Origin: Amphibalanus amphitrite | Taxonomy: Eukaryota > Arthropoda > Thecostraca > Balanomorpha > Balanidae | Reading direction: 5' to 3' | DNA: 64,000 nt | Assembly (NCBI RefSeq): GCF_019059575.1 | Contig: NW_024882981.1 | Span: forward strand, 95,643 to 159,642 | Part shown: positions 47,365 through 59,075 of the stretch, piece by piece | Layout of the letters: every line of letters begins with the position of its first letter | Numbering within the stretch: position 1 is the first letter of the stretch | Made by a program: the position numbers and the translations under genes | The notes under the pieces: model-generated | What the model was told of the DNA's origin: nothing | What the model saw: the letters and a program-made list of their open reading frames with translations, nothing else | Databases searched by the model: none

Positions 47365-48610
47365 AAGTCAATGGGAGAAAATTGAAATGCGCCTCTTTTG
47401 GACGGATGTCGTTCAAAACTCTCTCAAACACTGGTTCATAGGTAAACATGACACACTGAATCGAAAAATGCACATGTGGCTCCTCTTTGTGTCCCTAGGG
47501 TCATCTCAGGTCATGAACGGTCACCAGCAGTTTTTTTTTTGCTATAACTTTTGTTAGAGACGTGCCAGAGCGATGAAAACACATCAGATGTGTTCAGCTC
47601 GACGATACGGATCGACTGATATGCAACATGACCCTTTCCGGTCAGGTCATGACTTTGACCTTAGGTCAAATTTTCAAAATGACCTTTCAAGGTCAACGTA
47701 TAGTTCATTCGACGCGTCTCGACGAGAGGAACACGATGCTGGCAAAATTAATGTGGCTCTCTTGAGTCAAAAGTTATTACCGAAATAGATTTTTCGTGAA
47801 AACGGCTATTTTTGGAGTTTTTGCCTTCTGGAGGCTAAACCGTTGACCTGAGGTCAAATCTGAGAACAACACTCAGAAAAGTCTGTAAAAGGGCTATCGA
47901 ATGCCCTCTTCCGCGACGCAGCAGCTCTATTTTTTAATCAGGTCATCGCTGAGGTCATTGGAGGTCACCAAAGGTAAAATCATCACGAAATTTGGTTCCC
48001 GTTTTGGACAGCTTCTTACAAATTGACGCATAAGTCGGGAAATAATAGAGCAACAGCGCTGAGGAAAAGCGCATTCGATAGCTCTTTTAAAGTGCTTTCT
48101 GAGCATTGTTCTCAGATTTGACCGTAGGTGAACGGTTTAGTCTCCAGAAAGCAAAAACTCGAAATTTGACTTTTTTATAATTTTCTTTAATAATTTTTGA
48201 CATAAACCTTGTTTTGCGTTGACTTTACGGGCGTCGCGTTTCTCTCGTCGAGACGCATCGAATGAACTATAAGTTGTTCTAAAAAGGTCGACTTAAAAAT
48301 TTGACCTCAGGCGTTTAATGGTCAGAGAAAATGTCATGTTGCATATCACTTATCAGTCGATTCGTATCATTGAGCTGAACACACCACGCTGTTTTCAGCG
48401 CTCTGGCATCTTTCTATCTAAGGTCGTTGTAAAAAAACTGCTGGAGACCTTCCATGACCTGCGATGACCTCACGGGCAAAAAAGGGTCAAGGATGTAATT
48501 TTCCGATTCAGTATGCCATGTTTATCTGTATCCATATTCCATATCAAGATTCCATATGCTTGAGTGTGTTTTCGTTAAAAAAAGAGCATTTAAATTTATC
48601 CCATAGATTT
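47365..48610. repeat. Imperfect 1.2-kb palindrome
   Basis: Two arms of about 600 bp around 47985. Matching pairs by eye: 47372-47400 with 48575-48600; GGTAAACATGACACACTGAA with its relative at 48505-48530; TGTTCAGCTC...GATATGCAACATGACC with its relative at 48336-48380; ATTCGACGCGTCTCGACGAG with its relative at 48240-48262; AACCGTTGACCTGAGGTCAAATCTGAG with its relative at 48110-48140. It is rich in TGACCT hexamers. Probably the centre of an old foldback element. Confidence 0.75.
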
Positions 48611-51600
48611 GGATAACTAATGGGGAAGTTGCAAAATTGACACTTTGGCCACCCAAATCAAAATTCCAAGATATTCAAATTGTTAGTGCTTTTTCTCTCA
48701 TGCAACAGTCAAAGTTTCAAACTTCTTAGGATACGAATAGGATACGAATTGTAGTAACGCCAGAATCACATATAGTTATTTTAGAGGCATGGCCACTTTC
48801 CTTGAGCTTGTGACCTGACCTTATGTGACCTGAGGTCAAACATTTCACACACGATGCGAAATTGATATATCAAAAGCTATACCAGGTTTCGCGGCGCTGC
48901 GCGCTGCGGTTTTCTTTACACGCGCAAAAAAACTGGCTGGTGTGGCCAAACACGCCCCCCCCCCCCCACACACACACACACATGCACCGGGGCTAAAATA
49001 CTCATCTGTAGCGTCTCGTCATTCTCTTTGGTTTGCCACATCGCACGACGATGGACGTTCAACCCCCCCCCCCCCCCCAGCAAGTGGTGGGTAGCGAAAT
49101 ACCTGCCCCAGCAACTGCCGGGTTAATTCCTGAGAGACATGGTCCTTGGAAGCCAGGCTGGAAGTTGTCCTTCCCGTTTGCCTGGGTGGTTGCCGTCAGC
49201 AAGGATGTTAGAGAAGAACTGGTTAGTCCTGACTCATGAATATAAAAAGGACCGATAATTTTACTTGGAGCGTCTCATGATTGCAACAAGAGAGCGACAT
49301 CTCGGTCACTTTGCATGTGTCGCTCCAGGTTTGCCAGAGATTAGTGAGGCTCTACTAATGACGTAGACGAAAATAAAGAGAGAGGGTCTCGGAAGCAATA
49401 GTAAATAAGTTCTCATCGGATTCATTAATTTCTTCTGTAACAGTTATTTTTCATTTGGCCCTTGTGTGACTATAGTTACTCGTCTACGTATCCACCAGAG
49501 AGGGATGGCGTAAACGCTACCGCGGAACAGTTCGCCGGGGTATATGCATTACGCCTCACGTCCGGAATAAGCAATGGAATACGGTGCGCTGGCGCCATCT
49601 ACAACAGAGAGCAGGGGACGGACAGAGAGCCGTAGAGCCATCTACAAGTGCTTGAAACGGACTGAGCGTGGTAAAGCACATAATATACCTACTACAGTCG
49701 AGGGAAACGGGCTGAGAGTGGTAGGCCCACATAAAAAATGGGCTGAGAGTGGTAGAGCACATACAGTCGAGGAAAACGGGTGACAGTGGTAGAGCCATGA
49801 ATACAGGTGGAGAGAAACGGGCTGTGAACGCCAGAGCCGTCTCTCGTCGGGAGAAGGGACGAACCAAAAAGGGTAGATTCGCCTACAGTCAGGAGGAACC
49901 GACTGAGACACAGTGGTATAGAGGCATGTAACTAAGTACAATGGCATTGGATTCGGATGGACCAGGTTAGGTTATTCGTCTTTTTATCAGCAGGACATCC
50001 TCATCGTTGATCACCCGTCTCCGTTCGGGCTGACAGCCACCCCCTGCCCTCACTAAGGCAACCGGGGAACTGCCTGCCGCAGCCGCCTCATGCACGTGCA
50101 TCACTTGGACTGCTATACCGCCTTCCTAACTAACTAGGCTACACAGTACACATCTCTCTACGTCTAGACTTTTTGTCGGCCCACTGTAAAGTGAGTTTTT
50201 GATTCACCAACTATGTCATTGCCTACTAGGAGCCCGAATTCCTCAACCCCGCAGCTCTAACCAGTGCCATTAGTGTGCGGCGTGACCGTCGTTAAATCTG
50301 GATGCTCTGACGCGTCATCCGCTGCCTCCCCCATCGGCATTCGCTGCACGCCGGCGTCTCATTCGACCTTGGCGTCCCGCCCATCGCTGGGACGCTGCCA
50401 AATCTGGCTACTTTTCCCACCCAGCTGCCAGATCTGGAGACTTTTCCACAAAGGTATCGATCTACCCAGGTGGGGTCCAAATGAGGTCGGTTAACTATCA
50501 GGCAGAGTTTACACTCTGATAAAACATCCGTTCGTCAGAACTCGGCCTGGCAAACAGCAATCGATAAGCCGTGGTCGTTCTAGTGACGCACCGTGGCCGT
50601 CGTGCTCGCCGCCACTATGGGGATGGGGTCGCTGGTCCTCGCCGTGGGGTCCGGCTAGACCTGCCTGACTGGCCGGCGCAGTCGGTTGGCCACGCTGCCA
50701 CGGTGGGGTTGGAGGCGGCAGGAGTTGCAGCTGAGTGCGAGGAGTGATAAGAGTGTGCAGAGCGGATATCTGCTGCAGATGGTTTGACAGGGGTGCTTGC
50801 TGTTGGGTCAGGGGAGGGGCGGTATCGACTACTGGTGCTGGTACAGTCTCTGACGCCGATACCAGTGGCGGCTGGAGCGAAGTACAGTCTCTGGAAACGA
50901 GCTGCAGCTCGATTGGTGAGTAACGGGTGAGGGATGAGGGAGGGGATGGAGCTGGATGGCTGAGATTCAGATAACGGTGTCAAATGGGAGAGGGTTGTAA
51001 GCGGGTTGACCTTAAATACTGTCGAGACGGGGACTGAGAACGGTTGATCTGAGACTGTTGAGTTCTGAGAGCTGCAGTGAGCATTGATATCAGAACGGAT
51101 GTCGAGGCTGCCGAAAATAAGTGATAGCCGTGAAATGGAGAGATGGTTGTACGTGGAATTGGGGAGATCGTTGCGACTCGCGATAATAATCGTGTTACCA
51201 CGAAGGGACAATACATGGGCCAACTTCAATAGAAATAGCCAGAAACGACGCCATAAACGTCATATGACTATTGCTGAAGGTTGATTCAATCTGGCAATGC
51301 TTAGACTAAAGCATGTGACTCTCCTCACTTGAAGCAGCTTCGTAAGAAGAGACGTGGGCGAGGAAATGGCGGGGTCTCGTCCACATGCTATAGATAAATG
51401 GGCGGGTAACCCACGCCATCGATTTCTCCAGTCCAGTCAAGGTGAAAATGGTCGCCACCTGGTGACCTGTTACGTCACATTGGCGGGCTTCCCGAATCAA
51501 TGCAATCTTTTCCGAACAGCTCCTACCCTCCCCCTCCCCAACAAAGTCGATACCGACCATCGAGTCTGGTCCAGCGTGCTAGCTGCTGTGTCATAAATTC

Positions 51601-52306
51601 CTTAGATGAGACCTTGGGCATAGAACGGTCGGTGTGCAAATTGAGGAAATCAGCGCAAGAATTGGGAAGGTAAGTGATGAGGACCGAGGGAGGACGGTGT
51701 GAGGTCCGAGTGAGGACAGTGGGAGGACAGTTTGAGGACCGAGGGAGAACGGAGTGAGGACAGTGTGAGGACCAAAGGGAGTAAGATTGGGCGACGGTGG
51801 GAGGACTGTATGTCGACCGAGTGTGGGGACCGGGGGAAGGATGTTGGAATGACGATTGGAGGGCCTGGGACCAAGGGAGGGTGGTGGGAGAACTGGAGGT
51901 TGGGATAAGGACTGAGGCAGAGTACAAACACGGGCATGGCAGAGAAGTAAATAGCTGAGGACCGATCCCGAGCATCGAGTACAGCCGAGTACAAATTATC
52001 TACGACTAAATAAAATCGGTTCGTGAAGTCGGCTAAGCAAATCGCCAAAGGAATACGGTTCGTCACAGAAAGGGCAAAAAATGACCCTCCACAAAGTTCG
52101 TTAGTTCGTTGGAACTTCTGGATATGTTTTACATATAAGCAATCGTATCGTGTATGTTAATACAATTGATTTGATACGACCGAATCGAGTAAAGGTGCAT
52201 GTCATACGAAGCTCTTTGACTTGGTAGTGCATTTCGAATACTACAATATGGTTTTAAGATGATGCATCGGAAACATTGCAGTGTTTTATGATGATAAGAT
52301 AATGTA
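48611..52306. other. Intergenic DNA with decayed simple and tandem repeats
   Basis: C-runs and AC repeats (48955-48982 and 49063-49078) lie near a GGGTTAA that may be an element tip (49119-49125). Decayed repeats of GGGCTGAGAGTGGTAGAGC type occur at 49600-49830, and GAGGACCGAGGGAG / GAGGACAGTGTGAG units at 51675-51800. A Ser/Pro-rich minus-strand open frame (50615-51229) has no family match. No gene is supported. Confidence 0.4.
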
Positions 52307-52986
52307 ACCAGCATAACGCCTTTGGGGGCGACTAACGGATCGAGCGAGAGGGTGGGCCTTGCACGTGCGAAATTTCGAGGGGGTACCTCCAGCTGACTTG
52401 TGCACGGCACCCTGCTAACCGGTTTCTAGCGATGTGCCAAATTTGAGCACAATCGGCCCAGCCGTTCTCGAGATCTGGAAGCGGCACCCTGCACGTGCGT
52501 ACGTGCAAAATGGGTCCCAACTGACTTGTGCACGGCACCCTACTAACTGGTCCCTAACCGTGTACCAAATTTGAGCGCAATCGGTCCAGCCATTCTCGAG
52601 ATCTGGAATCGACCCCTGCACGTGCAGCAACACCCCAACTCTGGCACATGGATATGCATTGCCTAGTGGGTGCCTACCTACATGCCAACTTTCAACGCAA
52701 TCGGCCCAGTAGTTACCGAGATATGGCAACTATTACAAAACTGACACCTCTTCGTTTTGCACGTGGCACGTGCATAAGGGGTCACCCACATCCATCGGGA
52801 ATAGTCCAATGCTTGGTAGAAGGAATGAAGCTACCCTACAAAAACTACCGCATGTAGGTAAATCGGTCAAGTGGTTGCTGAGATACGAGTACAAGCCTCG
52901 CAAAAGCGTCCGCACGGCCGGCCGCTCATACTCAGAAATTTCCGTTAATCTGAGGAAAGACTCCGCTCGCTTCGCTCGCTCCGTAA
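52307..52986 (-). mobile_element. CACGTGC-rich repeat element, copy C (diverged)
   Basis: Same orientation and same phrase order as copy A: GCACGTGC blocks, AATCGGCCCAGCCGTTCTCG, a GCTCGCT-rich end. It is shorter (about 680 bp) and clearly diverged, which shows that the A/B pair is a dispersed family and not a single local duplication. Confidence 0.75.
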
Positions 52987-53021
52987 TAATGTGTTCGAAG
53001 CGCGCAGTTAACAATGATATA

Positions 53022-54214
53022 TTAAACCCGCGCCCTGGTGGGGTCTGTTTATAACGCGACCTGGTGGGGGGGGGGGCTATTTTTGCCCCCCCCCCCCCTC
53101 ATATATCCGAAACTACTGGACGGATCCGAAAAAGTTCAAACGGTGTTCGAGAGGCCTGTCAAATTTGTTGAGGGAACCCAAATTTCATTGACCTCGGAGT
53201 CACCGATGACGTCACAGGTCAGGTCAAAGATGAAACGTTTCACCGTTCACGGGTCTTCTAGGGAATGCGCTATAACACCGAGGAATACGCATTTTGTCGA
53301 GAATCAGCGATAGGGCGTCATTTGCCTAGTACATATGTTGCTATTAGAGGTCACCGACAATACCAGGTCAGGTCACAGGTCAGGTCACCAAGGGTCAGCA
53401 CATGAACCCAACTTTACAAAGGTTGTGCGATGCATGTTTTATGGCCAATTTTTCATTTTCAACTCAATGGTGTTGGTTATAAGACCATCAGGTACGGTCT
53501 AGGTCACTTTCTGGTGAAGGTCATGTCAAGGTCAGGTCAAAAAAGGTCAAATTTCAAAGTTGATAGTTTTGCATAAAATGGGTATTTATTCGATGCAGCT
53601 CGTCACGGGGAGTCAAATGGTGGTCTTTGTTTTGCGCTACGGGGTCTAGAATTGCTAAAAATTGAGTTTGAAAATTTGACGTCATCAATTTTGAACAGTT
53701 TTTTTTCGCTATAACTTGGCCAAAAAAAGAGGTATCGATCTCAAATTTGGTATGTGGATAGAAGGCGGTAAGGACTATTACATATATTCCGGATTTTTCG
53801 AAATTCAAAAAACTTTTTGGATTTTCCGGCTATTATATTCAAAAAAATATATTTTTTGATTTTTGAGGGTCCAAATCCAAAAAAATTTAAAAATTTGAGA
53901 TGGCAGTTTTGTAGCCCTGTCAATTCTACAGCCTTTATATCCTAATCATTTTTCTGTATTTGCAAAGCTATAGGACTGACAGCTCTTAACGCGAAACCCT
54001 ATTTTGGGTCGAAAACGGCAGGACATGACGTCACTCTGACGTCATTTCCGGCCAACCTATCATAGCCTTTGGGAAAATTATTGGTCACAATGTGTAAAAT
54101 TGATGTCCGGGAGGGTACTGAAAGTTTGGTGACGATCGGCGCAGCGGTTCTGGAGATATATCGAAAAGTCTGGAGGGGGGAATAGCCCCCCCCCCTCACC
54201 AGGGCGCGGGTTAA
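53022..54214. mobile_element. TTAA-flanked GC-tipped element, copy 5
   Basis: A 1193-bp element. Left tip TTAAACCCGCGCCCTGGTGG; right tip CACCAGGGCGCGGGTTAA. G- and C-runs lie inside the tips (53065-53097 and 54174-54195). The interior follows copy 3 (23343-24522) closely, including CGATGCAGCTCGTCACGGGG and AGGTCA arrays. Confidence 0.85.
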
Positions 54215-54804
54215 AATCACAGTAATGGAGAAAAGGGAGACATTTAACCTACTAGTAGGAAAAGTAGGACATTTTATTTGGAAAAATGAGTATAGTCCTA
54301 AGCAAACCGTCTTTTAAGGACGTTTCTAAGTCCAGTCCAGATGTTTACTGGATTAGCTGTTGGCGGGTCACGTTGACAGAGGTTAACTCGCTGCAGCGAG
54401 CTAACCTCTCGAAATAACTCGCTGGCGTCTGGTCACTGTCTGGGCGCGCTGATCGCTGGAAACTGTTCACTGTTCAGGGCTGACGCTTGGCGGCTACCGG
54501 TGTTAAGGACGGTGTTTTGATCCACTAACGCCGCCCTCTCTGTGTCAACAGCTGGAGGTGGTGTGGTGTGACGTCACACGGTCATGAGCCCTGTGACGTC
54601 ACCGTCCGGACGTCACGCGGTGTCAGGTGAGCCCGGGTCAGGTGAGGCCGAGTGAGGGTTAGGTGAACGTGATAGTCATGTCGTAAGGTAGGGTCGAATG
54701 ATGTGAAGTTTAGACTGGCTTGATTGCAAGCTGGACATTTTTGTCTTGCACTCTTCATACTGCATCGACGTGCCTATTGCTCAATAACATTGTTTTATTA
54801 TAAA
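54215..54804. other. Intergenic DNA between elements
   Basis: Contains two perfect TGACGTCA palindromes (54569-54576 and 54594-54601) in a GC-rich patch. No gene is supported. Confidence 0.5.
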
Positions 54805-55309
54805 TTAAAGGGACTATCCCACCTTTAACATTGGGTTTGAGTTGAGATAGCCAAGTTTGCGGCGAGGTTCAGAAACCACTTTCTATCTAGGTTGCAACCC
54901 CCGCGGCCTCTTGGTGTTGAAGAAATTCGTTCCCTTCATTTGAAAATGGGCCTTGTACAAGGCCCTATCTTCAACATGGAGCGACCGTTAGTGTGACGTC
55001 ACCTCGTTTAGTCATTCTGATTTAAATGGGTTTGTTCGTTGAAAAATCGCTTAAAACTTGGTCTGAACTTTGTTGTGGTGCCTACAGAGTAAAAAGAATC
55101 AGCTTTATGACAGTAATGTGGCCTGGGGAAGGAGGTAATTTTGGGCTGTGACGTCACATATTTGAAAGTTTGTGTTTGGAATATGGGAAGCCTAAGATGT
55201 TTAATGAAAAATAAATGCCAGAACCGTGTTCCTGGTCATCCAATCTATAAAGTCGGGCACAATTTAACTGGTTTTAACAACATTTTAAAAGGTGGGATAG
55301 TCCCTTTAA
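54805..55309. mobile_element. TTAA-flanked TIR element, TTAAAGGGAC family, copy 2
   Basis: A 505-bp element with ends TTAAAGGGACTATCCCACCT and the inverse. The shared interior TTGAGTTGAGATAGCCAA identifies it as an inverted copy of 9417-9891. No coding frame. Confidence 0.8.
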
Positions 55310-55935
55310 ACTGTGCAAGACAAAAGTACGTACTTTTAACAAGAGCGCGACCATCATAACACCGAACCGAGTGGAAATTTGCCCGTCATCACAACACGTA
55401 TGCATCGCATCACCACGACAATATGATAAGCGAGACGCGATAAGCGCGACTAAAAATACGTTGTTGATCTATACTGACTGCCCTATGCAATGTATGCCTC
55501 CGCTGCCGTCAACAGCAGTGACCGCGTAGTCAGCCGTCCACTGCCGAATCTTAGTTGACGTGCTCTGTGGTTAGACTTGTTTACATGTCACCGAAGCTTG
55601 GAATGGCACGTAGCATTAAGCGTTATATATGTTTGCATTTCAGCGTGGTCGTTACAACCCAGTGTTTATGCTGCATGCAAGGAAGATCATCGTTTATGAC
55701 CTTTAGGATTATCACTCCTCCCCCTCCAGCGCGCCGGCTTAGCTTTGGGACCGTTGCAGACGGCGGGGTCAAGGTCACCTCTCTGGGGCAACGGATTTGC
55801 GGCGCGACCTAAGATTCACAGTTCTTCACAACTCTCACAGCGATTGGCTTTCCTACTGCCTACTGATAAGGAGGTTTGATCTCAATACTTACGAGTCGAT
55901 GCGTGCCACTGACGTCCATGTTCGTTGTTCCCCAG

Positions 55936-56378
55936 ATGGTCTCTGTGACGTCACTAATCTGGAGGAAGTGCCGACGGTACCGGAAGTCCCTGCTCGCGGT
56001 CGCTGTCCTCGCCGGTCTGCTGCTTCTGCAGAGCAGCGCCCTATGGAGCCAGCCGGCCACCGCCAGCGACATCTATTGGCTCACCGGTGCTGCCACCTAC
56101 CGCCCGCCAGAATGCGACTGCTCTCGGCGCCTGCCGGACCCCAGCAACAGCCCCCTGGTTCGCTCGCACTGCGGCCCGGAGGCGGACGCTCGCGGGCCCG
56201 GTCAGAACGTCATCTCCTACAGCTTCTACGGCTCCAACTACACGGCCTATCTGCGTGGCGCGGCGATGAACGCGAAGCGCGCCCGGCGCCTTTACCCCGG
56301 TTGGGTGATGCGCGTTTACTATCATGGCAGCCAGCGTGGCGGCCGATGGGGCACCGAGTACTGCCGAGTTCGCTGCGC
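55936..56378 (+). CDS. Glycosyltransferase-like type II membrane protein, exon 1
   Basis: First coding exon (147 codons + 2 nt) of a four-exon gene encoding 350 aa. A short basic N-terminus (WRKCRRYRK) precedes one membrane segment (about residues 18-36, LLAVAVLAGLLLLQSSALW), so a Golgi-type type II topology is predicted. The lumenal part begins with DIYWLTGA and PPECDCSRRL, then NVISYSFYGSNYTAYLRG, NAKRARRLYPGWVMRVYYH and GTEYCRVRC. The frame is open further upstream to 55876. I chose the Met at 55936 because it directly follows an acceptor-like TTGTTCCCCAG and gives a compact signal anchor. Donor GC|GTGAGT. I recognise the overall pattern as an uncharacterised metazoan family; the substrate is unknown. 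Confidence 0.75.
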
Positions 56379-56896
56379 GTGAGTGGAGCCGTAGAGACCT
56401 TATGATAGCTTAGTCAGTCGTCTTGTGATGGCTCATAAGCTGCTCATTTACCGGGGGACTGGGGAACACAACACAATCAGTTCATGGATAGGCGTGCAGG
56501 TTGAACGACATAACCGGCAATTTATTTGTATTTGTATTTGTATTTACATTTAAGAGCGTTCCGTTCCACATACATACAAAGTGCGTGGCGATTACTACGG
56601 TATACGAAAGACTTCACAGACTTACTGGACAGACTGTCACATATGTCGCCAGTGGCAGCCGTTTTAAGGTTCGCATGAGTGAACGCTTTTTATGCTCATT
56701 TGCTTCCGAAGAGGCTTTCTGTGCAGTTGTCCCTGAAAAGCGTTCTTTTTGCCATAACCGTACTGGGGTCCTTCTTCATTTTAACGCATGTTTTAATATG
56801 ATTAGTTCATAAGTCAGCTACAGCTACTGTAGCAGCGTACCGCCTTTTCGTTATTCCGGTTTCCGAGGGATGACTCCTGTTTCTGTGACGTCACAG
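56379..56896 (+). other. Intron 1 of the glycosyltransferase-like gene
   Basis: Runs from GTGAGT to GACGTCACAG. A short ATTTGT repeat lies at 56520-56545. Nothing else was recognised. Confidence 0.7.
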
Positions 56897-57047
56897 GTAC
56901 GATCACGTGGACTTTTGTGACGTCAGTCGTCTGGAGGGGTTCGGCGACCTGGGTCGGCAGCGTGGCTCCATTTGGCGGTTCTTGGTGATGGATGACCCCA
57001 CCGTGACGCGATACATCGTCCGCGACCTCGACTCCTTGATCACGGAG
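56897..57047 (+). CDS. Glycosyltransferase-like protein, exon 2 (DxD-like motif)
   Basis: A 151-nt exon, acceptor GACGTCACAG, donor GAG|GTGAGC, phase 2 in and phase 0 out. It encodes (A)YDHVDFCDVSRLEG, GSIWRFLVMDDPTVTRYI and VRDLDSLITE (residues 148-198). WRFLVMDDP followed by RDLDS resembles the nucleotide-sugar and metal-binding DxD region of glycosyltransferases. This is the strongest clue to function, and it is motif-based only. Confidence 0.85.
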
Positions 57048-57837
57048 GTGAGCCGTTTTTTCAGTAGCCAACAGTGGCAGAGCGGGGGCTGTAGGTCTAT
57101 GTTGCTCTTGGTAGACTGTATCATATTTGTCACAATTTTGGTATGCACGTTCTGGTGTTCTGAGCAGCTTCAGCCCAAATTTCAACCGATGGCCTACGTT
57201 ACTGACTTTATTTTGCGCCGGCACTATCGCCCGACCAGCTTACCAAGGAGCCTTCCACAAGTCCCGGCTCCCTAATTTCCTTGGCCTTAGCAGAAGGATA
57301 TTATACCATGACGTCTCTATATAAAATTTGTCTTTGTAGTGTATCTCTAGTCCTCGACCACAGACCTAATACTCCCCAGTGGCCAGTGACAGCAACTTTC
57401 ACCCGTTCCGTCGTTTCCATCCTTAGGACAGTCAACTCCTTATCCTCCACGCTACGACCCCTGATCCAGGCTGGACAGGCTGAGGCAACTTAAGCTCATG
57501 CGGGCTGCTCCCATTGGAGCGGAGCGCAGCTCCTAAGTGCACTCACTGCACCCGTAGCCGGGTGCAGTGAGTGGCTGAGTGCTGGGAGGGGGGGGGGGAG
57601 GCTGGGCTGTCTTTTGGCCGTCTATTGTCCAATTGGATGGGCTTGGCCCCGGCGACTCACTAGGGTGCCTGCTCAGACCAATCTCTCCCCCTAATTCCTA
57701 TTATCGTCATCCCGGCTCTGCAATGTTCTCAATGGACCGAAAGGGCCTAACCTAACAAAACAAGCAAAAACAAACAAACAACAATGTGTCATGCTGCCCA
57801 GAGTACTGACCCATACTTACACCCTTTCCATTTGCAG
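57048..57837 (+). other. Intron 2 of the glycosyltransferase-like gene
   Basis: A 790-bp intron with a G-run at 57589-57598 and a perfect 12-bp inverted pair around 57540-57572 (CACTCACTGCAC / GTGCAGTGAGTG). No other feature. Confidence 0.65.
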
Positions 57838-58056
57838 CGGGAGCGAGCGGCCGTCCAGGAGTGGCTCGACTCCAACAAAACGTTCCACGTGATGCGCGAC
57901 AGTCCGCACCACGGCAGCGCCATCCTAGCCGGGATGTGGGGCGGCGACAACGCGCGCGCCGCCCTCTACCGCCCGCTGATTCATCAGCTGATCCGACCCA
58001 GCTGGCCAGCCGTCCGCATCAGACTGCGAGTGCTCGTCACATTCTCAGACGAACGG
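57838..58056 (+). CDS. Glycosyltransferase-like protein, exon 3
   Basis: A 219-nt exon, phase 0 both ends, acceptor CCATTTGCAG, donor CGG|GTATGT. It encodes RERAAVQEWLDSNKTFHVMR, DSPHHGSAILAGMWGG and a helical region to FSDER (residues 199-271). The RE-AV-EWL-S...HxMRDxPxH...I--GMWG block follows RDLDS directly, as expected in the family. The last stretch (WPAVRIRLRVLVTFSDER) is less typical, so the exact donor is slightly uncertain. Confidence 0.85.
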
Positions 58057-58319
58057 GTATGTCCGAGCGGCGCCTCAGGGAGGTGGGAGTTACACCGTGT
58101 CAGCTGTCTGAGATATTGTGTTTCATGTGTTAGATGACCTTGCTTTTCTTTTGAGCAACGGTTCGGCATTGCCCCGTGATTATTCCTTCAATGAAGCATT
58201 TCATTTTAGTCTGTATTTAGGGCCATTATGAGGTCGTGTCGCAGATTTGGGTCCACGTAGAACCCTCATTTCATTTTGTGACAGTTTAAGTTCTTGACTC
58301 ATTTTGCGGGACATCGCGT

Positions 58320-59075
58320 TTCAGCTTCTTGGACCACGTGTGTGCTGCTCACGTTCGTCCTCTGGCCGCATAGGTATGATCATGGGCTTCAGTTCTGGGA
58401 CTGTGATACACCCGCCGTGTTTCAGTTCTGGGACCAGGTGCTGCTCGAGTTCGTCCTCTGGGCGGATATGATCATGGGTTTCAGTTCTGGGACTGTGATA
58501 CACCCGCCGTGTTTCAGTTCTGGGACCAGGTGCTGCTCGAGTTCGTCCTCTGGGCGGATATGATCATGGGTTTCAGTTCTGGGACTGTGATACACCCGCC
58601 GTGTTTCAGTTCTGGGACCAGGTGCTGCTCGAGTTCGTGCTCTGGCCGGAGATGTCTCTGGGTTCTGGGACTGTGATACACCCGCCGTGTTTCAGTTCTG
58701 GGACCAGGTGCTGCTCGAGTTCGTGCTCTGGCCAGAGTGTGTTTCAGTTCTCAGACCGTTTACCCCCCCCCCCCCCTTGTTTCAGCTCAGTGACCCGCCT
58801 TGTTTCAGTTCTGGGACCAGGTGCTGCTCGAGTTCGTGCTCTGGCCAGAGATGTCTCTGGGTTCTGGGACTGTGATACGCCCCTGTGTTTCAGTTCTGGG
58901 ACCAGGTGCTGCTCGAGTTCGTGCTCTGGCCAGAGATGTCTCTGTGTTTCAGTTCTCAGACCGTTTTACACCCTCTTGTTTCATTTCTGGGACCAGGTGC
59001 TGCTCGAGTTCGTCCTCTGGGCGGATATGATCATGGGTTTCAGTTCTGGGACTGTGATACGCCCCCGTGTTTCAG
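58320..59075 (+). repeat. Tandem array of duplicated 3' splice sites (intron 3)
   Basis: The junction CCGTGTTTCAG|TTCTGGGACCAG plus the first 35-40 nt of the last exon is repeated upstream of the true exon. Copies start at 58426, 58518, 58610, 58696, 58809, 58894 and 58985, before the real one at 59076. An eroded copy lies near 58325. Spacing is 85-113 nt, mostly 86-92. The copy at 58985 has lost its AG (TTTCAT). None of the upstream copies contains the rest of the exon. Confidence 0.9.

Noticed and set aside
50615..51229. Minus-strand Ser/Pro/Thr-rich frame of 204 codons with an initial MKLAHVLSLRGNTIIIASRN
   Set aside because: No recognised domain, no splice partner and low-complexity composition; possibly a decayed element, not annotated as a gene.
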